Below are positions 1 through 7,467 of a stretch of 11,203 nt of DNA, one piece after another. Positions within the stretch are counted from its first letter, which is position 1. Every line of letters begins with the position of its first letter. Source of the stretch: Deltaproteobacteria bacterium. GTDB lineage: Bacteria > Desulfobacterota_B > Binatia > UBA9968. The DNA is taken from positions 595-11,797 of the forward strand of contig VBKY01000357.1 of NCBI GenBank assembly GCA_005879255.1, given 5' to 3'. The position numbers were made by a program, and so were the translations under genes. The notes below the pieces were generated by a model. The model was not told the origin of the DNA. It did no database searches and saw nothing but the letters and a program-made list of their open reading frames with translations.

Positions 1-1436
1 AATTCCGCTAGATGGGCTGCGACAAACTGCTGAACTTCCCGTTCGGTTACAGCGGCCTTTTCACGCAGCACGACGGCAACCGCGACATCTTGCCCGAGGG
101 TTTCGTGAGGCACTGCGAAAACGATGGCCTCAGCGACTGCTGGATGTTGCAAAATCACGTCATCGATTTCCCGTGGAGAGATTTTCTCTCCGCCCCGGTT
201 GATGTTTTCTTTGAGACGCCCACTGATGAAAAGATACCCGTCTGCATCGAGATATCCTTGGTCACCGGTCCTAAACCAACCCCGCGTGAAGCTTTCTGTG
301 TTGGAGTCCGAACTGTTTACGTAACCTGCCGTAACATTGGCGCCACGAATCACGATCTCGCCAACTTCGCCAGTGGATAACGGTTTACCACCTTCATCCA
401 TGATGGACACTTCCGGCCCAGACGCTAGTCCCACCGAACCGACTTTACGTTGAGCGGGCGGCAGCGGATTGCTAGTCATCTGATGCGCCGTCTCAGTCAT
501 CCCGTAAGCCTCGATGACGGGAACATGAAACAGGTCTTCCAATTCCTGCATGACTCGGGCAGGTAGCGCCGAAGAAGAAGACCGGATAAATTTGAGCGAA
601 TGATTTCCAAGCGGCTTGCGGTCCGCTTTCGCGCGAGCGAGTACGGCGTGGTGAATCGTCGGAACGGCTGTGTACCAGGTAGGCACAAGTGTCTCGATCC
701 ATGGAAAGAATTTCTCCGCGTCGAACCCCGAAGTGCAGATTACGCTGGCACCGGCCGTCACCGATGATAGCAGCGCTCCCACGAGCCCATGAATGTGAAA
801 CAACGGCATGACGTTGAGACAACGATCAGAATCGCTCAGTCGTAAAGTAGTGGCGATATTGCGGGCCGAGGCGAGAAGATTAGCGTGCGTCAACGGGACG
901 AGTTTGGCGCGTGACGTGGTACCGGAGGTATGTAAAATGAGAGCAACATCGCCTGCTTCAGGAGAGACACGGCTCGAAGTTAGTGACTGCTCGTTACCTC
1001 TTAAAGTAAAGATACCGGCGGCTCCCTCGAGGCTTGGTAGTAGCTCAATCACCGGAACGCCATGCTTTTCAGCGGCAGTGATGGCCGCAGAGTTCATGCG
1101 GGCTTGCACTATTAGAGCTTTGAAATTCAGATCGGAAAGATAGAATTCAAATTCACTAGCGCTATAAGCCGGATTTAGCGGAGCACAAACCGCGCTGGAG
1201 GCGACTCCGAGAAATGCTACGGCCATCTCCGGACCATTAGGCAACACGATGGCAACACGGTCGCCACGACAAATTCCTCCGCCATTCAAAACTTCCACCA
1301 CTCTCTCAACCTGCCCGAACAGTCCACCATAAGTAAGAGCGCAACGGCCGGGAGCGCGAATAACTGCAGCCTCAGGAGAGTGCTGAGCCCGCGCTCTGAT
1401 TAGTTCATAGATTGCTTTGTTTTCCCCGTCGTGCAT
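1..1436 (-). CDS. Acyl-CoA synthetase-like AMP-dependent ligase, 3'-partial
   Basis: A stand-alone ANL-superfamily enzyme expected to convert a carboxylic acid to an acyl-adenylate and then a CoA or carrier thioester. 478 residues are visible, running open to the left edge. Motifs: P-loop HTSGTTSRAK 169-178, MPLFHIHGL 210-218, WYTAVPTIHHA 254-264, SSSSALP 286-292, YGMTE 311-315 with Glu315, FRTGDQGY 388-395 with Asp392, and GRLKENINRGGEKISP 406-421. This pattern resembles the fatty-acid/coumarate/oxalate-CoA ligase branch (the LHTSGTTSRPK type) more than NRPS A domains. The usual proline of RPK is alanine here. The final GK lysine motif would lie a few dozen codons beyond the edge. The ATG at 1434-1436 is the first in frame after a TGA upstream; a TTG nine bases earlier is possible, and neither has a good ribosome site. 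Its place at the end of the row suggests that it supplies an acyl or aryl starter. That role is inferred. Confidence 0.9.
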   Translation of the reverse strand, partial: MHDGENKAIYELIRARAQHSPEAAVIRAPGRCALTYGGLFGQVERVVEVLNGGGICRGDRVAIVLPNGPEMAVAFLGVASSAVCAPLNPAYSASEFEFYLSDLNFKALIVQARMNSAAITAAEKHGVPVIELLPSLEGAAGIFTLRGNEQSLTSSRVSPEAGDVALILHTSGTTSRAKLVPLTHANLLASARNIATTLRLSDSDRCLNVMPLFHIHGLVGALLSSVTAGASVICTSGFDAEKFFPWIETLVPTWYTAVPTIHHAVLARAKADRKPLGNHSLKFIRSSSSALPARVMQELEDLFHVPVIEAYGMTETAHQMTSNPLPPAQRKVGSVGLASGPEVSIMDEGGKPLSTGEVGEIVIRGANVTAGYVNSSDSNTESFTRGWFRTGDQGYLDADGYLFISGRLKENINRGGEKISPREIDDVILQHPAVAEAIVFAVPHETLGQDVAVAVVLREKAAVTEREVQQFVAAHLAE

Positions 1437-1529
1437 GTTTTTCAAAGTAGAACAAGCCGTAGGCGTTTGTCTTTCGGCAGCACTAATACGAGATCAATTG
1501 AGTAACATCCGCAATAAGTGTTTGGTCGC
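1437..1529. other. Short intergenic gap within the probable operon
   Basis: Ninety-three bases separate the A-PCP stop from the ATG of the acyl-CoA synthetase-like gene. I see no strong hairpin followed by a T run, so no intrinsic terminator, and no well-spaced -35/-10 pair. The gap lacks a clear Shine-Dalgarno element before the downstream ATG. It is the only real noncoding stretch in the window and would be the place for an internal promoter, if there is one. Confidence 0.5.
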
Positions 1530-3440
1530 TCATTTGCTGATGGCTGCCTTGGCCACTAACTGTCGCGCTTCTTCGTCCGACATCAATTCCAATTCGCCTA
1601 GCATGCGCTCCAGTTCTTTCTCCCCCAACTGTTTTCCCTGGTGCTCCGTGATCACAGTTGCCATCTTCGCTATAGTTGGCGCCTCAAACAAAGACCGTAG
1701 GGGAATTTCCACTTGAAATTTTTTCATTACCTGCGAAATCACCTGAGTTGCCGCCAATGAATTTCCTCCCAATTCAATGAAACTATCGTGGATCCCCACT
1801 TGGTCTAGAAACAACACCTTAGCCCAGATCTGCGACAATTCTCGTTCAACTGGTGTCCTAGACGGCGCATAGGGAGTATCCAGATCTGGTCGAGACCCGC
1901 CAGGATTAGGGAGGGCTTTCCTATCTAGCTTGCCAGTTGGAGTAAGTGGTAAGGCGCCAAGCATGACGAATCTCGACGGCACCATATGGGGGGCCAGCTT
2001 CTGCTCAAGAAAGCTACGCACTGCGTTGACGTTCAGGGCCGCGCTTGTGACAGGAACGATGTATGCGACCAGGTGTTTATCTCGTGATCCATCTTCCCGG
2101 GCTATGACCACGGCTTCCCGGACAGCATCTATGCTACGTAGCGCCCCTTCGACCTCAGCGATCTCGACCCGAAGGCCTCTGATTTTCACCTGAAAATCTT
2201 TGCGTCCATGATGCTCGAGGCATCCATCGGGTAACATGCGTCCCATGTCTCCCGTGAGGTAGACCTGTTTGTCTCCTCCGTCAGGATCCGGCAGAAATTT
2301 TTCCTGTGTGAGATCAGTTCGCCGCCAAAAGCCCAGTGAAAGATAGCGACTTCTGACAGCTATTTCTCCGCCTACCTCTTGTCCCTTATCATCGAGCAGA
2401 ATGACCTCTTTGTCGGGGATTTCGTAGCCAACTGGTACTTTCTGTCCAGCAATCCTTGTTTCTTTGTCAATTACCAACATTCTGATTGTTCCGACTTCAA
2501 CTGCGGCGTAAGTGTTGACTAGGAGACAGTCTGAGGAGAAATGTTTTTTGTACAGTTCGACATCGCTTCTATCTACCGACTCGCCCATCAGATTAATCAC
2601 GCGAAGCTTGGAAAAATCTTCTTTGCCGGTGAGGACGCTGACAAAGTGGCGAAAGACCCTTGGCCCTGATCGATAGATGGTGATCTCTTCCTGAATTAGC
2701 CAATCGGCGAGGTGCGCGAGTCCCTCTTCATTGACGTACCAGGGGAAGGAGGCTGCACCGCTCAGCAACGGCGCAAATGGAGTCCTCCTCTCTCCAGAAC
2801 CGACGTTAGTAAATCGATCGTATGGGCCAAGTAGAAACGGCTTGTGCTGCGTACTCTGACTGTGAAGCACCTTTCGATGGGTGCTAACAACACCCTTTGG
2901 CTCGCCGGTCGAGCCAGAAGTGTACGTGATGTATGCGATGGCATTGGGAGAGATAGGCAGGTCGAGATTTTCAGTTGAGATGCTGGAATCAAGCTCGTCA
3001 ATGTTGAGTAACTTGCAGTCCCGCTGGGCCAGTTCTGTGGCAAAGGAGAAACTTTTGCTGTCGGTTACGATGAGGGTCGGCTCAGTCTCGTTGAGAACAT
3101 AGCTATTCCGCGCGCGCGGATGCGAAGGAGCCAGGGGCACGTAACCTGTCCCTGTTTTCAGCACGCCCATGGTCGCAGCCAACATAGCTGCCTCTTCATC
3201 GACTAAGACCGCGATCGGTCTCTCTCGGCCCTCACACATCTCCAGAATCGCTCGTGCGATACGATTGGCAGTCCGATTCAACGCATCCCAAGTAAGTGCA
3301 TCTTTCTTCGTCTTAAAAGCTAGCCGGTCAGGATGCTTTCGTACATGTTCCTCAAAACAATCTGGAATCGATTGCTGGAATTCCTTTTTTACTTCCTGTT
3401 CCTGCGGTCGCTTGGAGGGGACGCCCGAGAGTTCATTCAT
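1530..3440 (-). CDS. Stand-alone divergent adenylation-carrier (A-PCP) protein
   Basis: A 636-residue A-PCP didomain of the same subfamily as the A domain of the upstream fusion. Visible motifs: A1 LTWDALNRTANRIA 49-62, A2 LKTGTGYVPLAP 94-105 (the usual PLDP is PLAP), an intact A3 YTSGSTGEPKG 173-183, A6 GEIAVRSRY 358-366, A7 YLTGDMGR 394-401, A8 GRKDFQVKIRG 412-422, and A10 PTGKLDRK 501-508 with Lys504 as the expected catalytic lysine. The PCP reads ELGGNSLAATQV with Ser561 (Asn instead of the usual His before Ser). A charged tail containing ELELMSDEEARQL ends the protein. The A4 region (NVGSGERRTPF) is about four residues shorter than in the paralogue and has no Asp235 equivalent; A5 is YAAVE instead of YGPTE. 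The chemistry is probably adenylation and thioesterification to its own PCP, but the substrate cannot be read. There is no C domain, so it must deliver its cargo in trans or be a starter. The ATG is supported by a good ribosome site and an 8-base overlap (ATGAATGA) with the preceding gene. Confidence 0.93.
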   Translation of the reverse strand: MNELSGVPSKRPQEQEVKKEFQQSIPDCFEEHVRKHPDRLAFKTKKDALTWDALNRTANRIARAILEMCEGRERPIAVLVDEEAAMLAATMGVLKTGTGYVPLAPSHPRARNSYVLNETEPTLIVTDSKSFSFATELAQRDCKLLNIDELDSSISTENLDLPISPNAIAYITYTSGSTGEPKGVVSTHRKVLHSQSTQHKPFLLGPYDRFTNVGSGERRTPFAPLLSGAASFPWYVNEEGLAHLADWLIQEEITIYRSGPRVFRHFVSVLTGKEDFSKLRVINLMGESVDRSDVELYKKHFSSDCLLVNTYAAVEVGTIRMLVIDKETRIAGQKVPVGYEIPDKEVILLDDKGQEVGGEIAVRSRYLSLGFWRRTDLTQEKFLPDPDGGDKQVYLTGDMGRMLPDGCLEHHGRKDFQVKIRGLRVEIAEVEGALRSIDAVREAVVIAREDGSRDKHLVAYIVPVTSAALNVNAVRSFLEQKLAPHMVPSRFVMLGALPLTPTGKLDRKALPNPGGSRPDLDTPYAPSRTPVERELSQIWAKVLFLDQVGIHDSFIELGGNSLAATQVISQVMKKFQVEIPLRSLFEAPTIAKMATVITEHQGKQLGEKELERMLGELELMSDEEARQLVAKAAISK

Positions 3441-6400
3441 ACTGCTTTCCTCTTCTTGTTGCAGTGTTTTCTTCCAGAAGACGCTGCGCCTCTTCGTCCG
3501 GCAGCGACTCCAATTTGAATAAAACGCGCTTAAGCTCTTGCTCCCCTGACCGCTTTTCCCGATGCTCCATTATCGCGGCCGCAATCTGTTCAATCGTCGG
3601 CGACTCGAACAGTGTACGCAACGGCAATTCGATCGAGAGAGAACTTCGGGTGCGCGATACGATTTGAGTGGCCAGAAGTGAATGCCCACCCAAATCAAAG
3701 AAATTGTCATGAATGCCCACCTTATCGATCGATAGCGCTTGGGCCCAAATTTGACTTAATTCCCTTTCTACCAACGATCGAGGCTCCACATACACGGAGC
3801 TTACCTTAGGTCTAGTCCTGCCAGCATCCGGGAGCGCACGACGATCAAGCTTGCCATTGGGGTTCAAGGGAAGTGACTCCAGCACTACGAATTTAGCGGG
3901 AATCATGTAATCGGGCAGTCGTTCTTTCAAAAAAACGCGCAACTCCTCGATCGACGGCCCCGGTTTCGTAGCGGGAACGTAATATCCGATGAGCTGAGTA
4001 TCGCGTTCTTCGTCCTCACGCGCCGCCACTGCGGCTTCTTGGACTGCGGGGTGATTAATTAAGACATTCTCCACCTCAAAAGTGTCGACTCCGTAACCAT
4101 GAACTTTGACTCGAGAGCCTTTGCGGCCAATATGCACAAGGCAACCGTCCGGTAACATACGACCCAAATCCCCGGTTAAGTATAATCGTTTGTCACCAGT
4201 AGGATCTGATGAAAACTTAGTTTCCGTCAGGTCATGCTGACGCCAGTATCCCTCCGCCAGGTAGCGACTTCTAACCGCGATTTCTCCAACCTCGTCAAAA
4301 TCAACGCTGGCACCTTCTCCGTTGACAACCATCACCTCTTTATCGGGCAGCGAAAAGCCGACAGGAACTGGGTTCTCGGTCACTTTCGTCTGGTGATTCA
4401 TAAAATAGGCGCAGATAAACCCGTTTTCGGCTCCACCCAACAAATGAACCAAAATACAACTCGGCCGAAAGTGTTTTTTGTACAGCTCAAGGTCGTCGAT
4501 GCTCATCGGAGCCGCAGATAAGTTGATAGTGCGTAGCTGCGGTATGATTTCTCCATCCGCTAGGCTACTGACCATTTGTCGAAAAATCAGTGGGATCGAG
4601 TGATAGACGGTGATGCGTTCTCGGATTAACCAGCTCGCCATGAGTCGACCTGCCCCCGACTTAGCGTTAAATGGATAGAGCCCGGCTCCGGTCAAGATAG
4701 AACCGAACAGGTGGTGCATAGATGAAGTAGCGCTATAGGAATGAAGAAACGTAATTCGATCGTCAGCACAGAGGTGGAAAACACTGGTGTATACCATGAC
4801 TCGATGCAATATACCTCTGTGGGTCTGTACCACCCCCTTGGGCCGCCCTGTCGAACCAGATGTGTAATACACGCAGGCTTGAGCATCCGGTGACAATTCA
4901 AGACTTATATTGTCGTCCGGTCCACCGGCCAGCATATTCTCAAGATTTAGCACCTCCATATCGCCACCACTCAGTTGGTTGCACATGAAAAGATTTGCCC
5001 CGTTCGTAATAAGCATCGTCGTTGCGCAATCCCGCGCGATGAATCTGATCCGTTCAGGCGGTAACGAACTATCCACCGCTACGTAGGACTTTCCTGCTTT
5101 GAGCACCCCCAAAATAGCGGTGATACCCTGAATAACGTCATCAAACACCAACATGATCGGCACTTGCTCCGTCCCCTGTTTGACAATGATCGCTTGCGCC
5201 AATCGATTCGCTGCTCCATTGAGCTCGTCGTATGTGATTGCTGTTTGCTCGGTCTTGACGGCAATATTTTGCGGAGAGATCCGCACCATTTTCTCGAACC
5301 GCGCCGGAATCGACCTCTCGACGTCTTCTCTCGAGAACTCTACGAACCTACCCGTCGAGTTAAAACATTCCGCCCGGATAGCTTCTTGGGCTGGAGGAGC
5401 CGGGGGGATGTGTTTTTGTAGATTGTTCCTGTTCTCATATGTTTGCCGTCGGTCAACATTTGACTGAATTATCCGGTACACCTCATTCTTATACTGCAAC
5501 TGAGTACGGCCTGCTTTCGCTCGATGTTTCGTAACTATGAGCGGAACTTTACCAGTTCGTGGATCGCTTGCGATTCTCGCCACACGTCTCACTTCGAATT
5601 TCGTTTTCGAAGCGACCTTCAAATCGAGGATCCGCTGAAATTCTTCCGCTATCGAACTATCCAGATTAGCCGTTGCGATATAATCGATTCGCACGAGGTC
5701 TGGTCGGACAGAGACAAGTTGGTATTTTTCCAAGCCCGGAACGTAGAAACCGATGTGGGGGTTGATCTCACCAATCCTTCCATCCTGTAAAATAACAGGT
5801 AGCGGATCGCTGGCACGGCCTCTAATATCTTTGATCGTTGCCACTGGTGACGCGTCCGTTGCCTTACCGAGCGTCGCATAGTCTCCTAGTTGATATCGGA
5901 TGATCGGCAGAGTGTAGTTGTACAGATTAGTAAGGACGACTCTTCCTGGCTGATCGTCCAAAGCCGGGAGATTTTCCTCATCAAGAACCTCTAGAATGTT
6001 TAGATCCGTAATGATGTTCATCTCATCACTTCCGGGTTGCCTAATCGCGATAAAGCTGGATTCAGACGCCTGATAGAAATCATAAATGGGGACATCCCAC
6101 ACCCGGCGAATTGCTCCTTCCATACTTCTGGTCAGCTTTTCACCGCCGACAGTGATCCGTTTGGGAGAAATTCGCAATTTTCCTGCTATCGCTAGTTGCG
6201 AGAGATCATAAATGCTGCTGGTATAGCCTTGAAGTTGGTGTGGTTGATATTCATTGAGCTTCTTCGCGAGGTGTTCCTCGGAATCAAAAGCCGAAAGAAT
6301 CAAAGTGTCGTAGATACTTCGCGGCATACGAGCAGCGTATGAGACACCGCCTAAGTTACTGTGCGATGCAAGGTAAAAAGCGACCTTTGTCTTTCCCGCG

Positions 6401-6837
6401 CCATAGTTTTCCGGTGGCGGTAAATGGCTAGCCATGGCACTAGCGGCAAGCTGCCGCTCGGCTCGGCTGTAGACAAAAATGCCGATATCACCCGAAGATC
6501 CCGATGAATGAACAACGATAAACTTATCGAGAAAGTCTGCCGCAGGGTCGCGATTTTCGTGGATCCAGCGCCCCAAGTCGTGTTTTCTTAGTCGAGGGTC
6601 TGTAACCGCCTCGTCAAAATGCTCCATCAAAAGCTTCTTATCAATCAGAGGTAGATGGTTAGGCATTATCTCGTCTAATTCGCCCTCCCTGATTCCTGAA
6701 CCGGAGTAAAGCTCTCGATAAAACGACGAGTGTCGCCATACATGATGCAGTAGGTCTCGAAACGATTGTCGTTGGGACTGCAAGGCGATTTCTCGGTTCT
6801 GCATGGATATTTCCTGTTTCTCGAAGAAAGGATTCAT
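3433..6837 (-). CDS. PaaK/CapK-like adenylating domain fused to NRPS A-PCP
   Basis: A 1134-residue protein with two adenylate-forming units and one carrier. Residues about 12-440 resemble the phenylacetate-CoA ligase/CapK family (PaaK-like): P-loop HSSGSSGD 110-117, VGGEKLT 230-236, YQASES 255-260 with Glu259, RYQLGDY 314-320, DIRGRASD 337-344 and TGK 428-430. That family makes acyl-adenylates from carboxylic acids, often aryl acids. After a linker (about 440-485) comes an A domain: A1 ITYDELN 534-540, A2 LKAGKSYVAVD 579-589, an intact A3 YTSGSTGRPKG 658-668, A6 GEIAVRSRY 851-859, A7 YLTGDLGR 886-893 and A10 NPNGKLDRR 992-1000. A4 (SYSATSSMHHLF), A5 (LGGAEN) and A8 (GYGVDTFEVE) depart from consensus and Asp235 is replaced by Thr, so the substrate may not be an alpha-amino acid. 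The PCP has DLGGHSLL with Ser1053, then a charged tail (ESLPDEEAQRLL). There is no C or thioesterase domain. The first ATG overlaps the preceding stop as ATGA; a second ATG at 6802-6804 has the better ribosome site. Domain calls are firm; the product is unknown. Confidence 0.93.
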   Translation of the reverse strand: MNPFFEKQEISMQNREIALQSQRQSFRDLLHHVWRHSSFYRELYSGSGIREGELDEIMPNHLPLIDKKLLMEHFDEAVTDPRLRKHDLGRWIHENRDPAADFLDKFIVVHSSGSSGDIGIFVYSRAERQLAASAMASHLPPPENYGAGKTKVAFYLASHSNLGGVSYAARMPRSIYDTLILSAFDSEEHLAKKLNEYQPHQLQGYTSSIYDLSQLAIAGKLRISPKRITVGGEKLTRSMEGAIRRVWDVPIYDFYQASESSFIAIRQPGSDEMNIITDLNILEVLDEENLPALDDQPGRVVLTNLYNYTLPIIRYQLGDYATLGKATDASPVATIKDIRGRASDPLPVILQDGRIGEINPHIGFYVPGLEKYQLVSVRPDLVRIDYIATANLDSSIAEEFQRILDLKVASKTKFEVRRVARIASDPRTGKVPLIVTKHRAKAGRTQLQYKNEVYRIIQSNVDRRQTYENRNNLQKHIPPAPPAQEAIRAECFNSTGRFVEFSREDVERSIPARFEKMVRISPQNIAVKTEQTAITYDELNGAANRLAQAIIVKQGTEQVPIMLVFDDVIQGITAILGVLKAGKSYVAVDSSLPPERIRFIARDCATTMLITNGANLFMCNQLSGGDMEVLNLENMLAGGPDDNISLELSPDAQACVYYTSGSTGRPKGVVQTHRGILHRVMVYTSVFHLCADDRITFLHSYSATSSMHHLFGSILTGAGLYPFNAKSGAGRLMASWLIRERITVYHSIPLIFRQMVSSLADGEIIPQLRTINLSAAPMSIDDLELYKKHFRPSCILVHLLGGAENGFICAYFMNHQTKVTENPVPVGFSLPDKEVMVVNGEGASVDFDEVGEIAVRSRYLAEGYWRQHDLTETKFSSDPTGDKRLYLTGDLGRMLPDGCLVHIGRKGSRVKVHGYGVDTFEVENVLINHPAVQEAAVAAREDEERDTQLIGYYVPATKPGPSIEELRVFLKERLPDYMIPAKFVVLESLPLNPNGKLDRRALPDAGRTRPKVSSVYVEPRSLVERELSQIWAQALSIDKVGIHDNFFDLGGHSLLATQIVSRTRSSLSIELPLRTLFESPTIEQIAAAIMEHREKRSGEQELKRVLFKLESLPDEEAQRLLEENTATRRGKQYE
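3438..3453 (-). promoter_or_regulatory. Ribosome binding site of the A-PCP gene, within the upstream gene's 3' end
   Basis: AGAGGAAA (3446-3453) places AGGA seven bases before the ATG at 3438-3440. The site lies inside the last codons of the upstream gene, whose TGA (3433-3435) falls within ATGAATGA. This arrangement favours translational coupling and decides the start codon. Confidence 0.75.
3584..3684 (-). repeat. PCP-coding repeat, copy 2 (end of the PaaK-like/A/PCP gene)
   Basis: Partner of the copy at 7482-7582. Both encode HSLLATQIVSR and LPLRTLFESPTIEQ around and after the phosphopantetheine serine. The corresponding part of the third PCP (in the 1530-3440 gene) is clearly more diverged. 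Confidence 0.8.
6802..6816 (-). promoter_or_regulatory. Ribosome binding site for an alternative start of the PaaK-like/A/PCP gene
   Basis: CAGGAA (6811-6816) lies six bases upstream of an in-frame ATG at 6802-6804 (protein beginning MQNREIAL). The first in-frame ATG at 6835-6837 has no recognisable Shine-Dalgarno element and would depend on coupling to the overlapping upstream frame. The shorter protein loses only 11 residues, none in a conserved motif, so either start is compatible with function. Confidence 0.5.
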
Positions 6838-7334
6838 AAAATTACCGAATGAATTACGTTGCGATGAGCGTGGACAACGCGTGTCAGCTCATACGCGAGC
6901 GCTTGCCGTCCGTTGTTGGTTAGAATCAGGTTCGCCTGCGAATCTTTCAGAATGTCATCGTTTCTTGCTCTGGGAAACGATGGATCCAAGGCGACGCACA
7001 CTTTCCTTGTCTTGAGAACAGCAGAAATGGCGACGATTGCACCGCTATTGAGATCAAACAACAACGCCATCGCTTCAATGGCTTGGCCATGTCTCGCCAA
7101 TATCGCGTGAGCAACGCGATTTGCCGCTTTGTTTGGCGCGCCGCAGGTAAGCGCTCGATGCTCCATCTTGACCGCCAGGTAGTCCGGATACATCCGCACG
7201 ATCTTTTCAAACCACTCGGGGATCGATTGCTCGATTTCCTCTTTCGGAAACTCCTCAAACGTACCCGACGGATGGAAACACTTCGCCCGGATCGCCTGCC
7301 GCTCCGGCGGTAGCCTAGCGCCTTGCTTACTCAT
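6834..7334 (-). pseudogene. Adenylation-domain remnant lacking the P-loop
   Basis: A 166-residue open frame that is the beginning of an NRPS A domain. The opening RQAIRAKCF and EEIEQSIPEWFEKIVR match QEAIRAECF and EDVERSIPARFEKMVR of the A domain in the next gene. A degenerate A1 (LTCGAPNKAANRV, 62-74) and A2 (LKTRKVCVALDPSFP, 107-121) follow, then ILTNN. At residue 152 the sequence jumps straight to VVHAHRNVIH, which in intact relatives comes just after the A3 P-loop YTSGSTGxPKG. About 50 residues including A3 are missing, and the frame stops four residues later, so A4-A10 and a PCP are absent. The protein cannot be a working adenylating enzyme. The start at 7332-7334 is chosen because it overlaps the corrected stop of the upstream gene as ATGAGTAA and begins just before the conserved opening; an in-frame ATG at 7386-7388 lies inside the upstream tail. 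The stop overlaps the next ATG as ATGA. It could still be expressed as a small protein of unknown use. Confidence 0.75.
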
Positions 7335-7467
7335 GTCGTTCGCCAGCACTCGTCGAGCGGTTTTCATCGACCAGAAGCCGCTTTGCATCTTCTTCCAACA
7401 GCGGGTTCAATGAGTCCAGAACGCATTCGATCTCCGCCGTCGCTAATCGCTTTTCCTTGTGCTTCAT
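7327..7467 (-). other. Displaced C-terminal tail of the upstream NRPS (frameshifted continuation)
   Basis: This stretch, read in a different frame from the NRPS that precedes it, encodes MKHKEKRLATAEIECVL and continues through DEN-type residues to ERHE and a TAA stop at 7327-7329. It matches the tail that follows the PCPs of the two downstream A-PCP proteins (MEHREKRSGEQELKRVL and TEHQGKQLGEKELERML, each followed by DEEA and a leucine-rich end). Removing one base from the AAA at 7468-7470 (TTT in the message) joins it directly to the PCP2 sequence ending MAGAV. The corrected gene would therefore end at 7327 and overlap the next start codon as ATGAGTAA. The frame homology is clear. Whether the extra base is real or a sequencing or assembly error cannot be told from the window. 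Confidence 0.85.

Noticed and set aside
12..380. Open frame on the plus strand, 122 codons.
   Set aside because: It lies antisense to the C-terminal half of the acyl-CoA synthetase-like enzyme, which has a full set of family motifs; the plus-strand protein resembles nothing.
493..822. Minus-strand open frame of 109 codons inside the acyl-CoA synthetase-like gene.
   Set aside because: It is an out-of-frame reading of the same DNA; the correct frame encodes MPLFHIHGL and YGMTE here.
1437..1529. Possible hairpin (GCCG and CGGC separated by 15 bases) as a terminator.
   Set aside because: The stem is only four pairs with a long loop and no T run follows.
7335..7388. Longer start for the A-domain stump, at the ATG 7386-7388.
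   Set aside because: Those 18 extra codons overlap the conserved tail of the upstream gene in another frame and do not resemble A-domain sequence.
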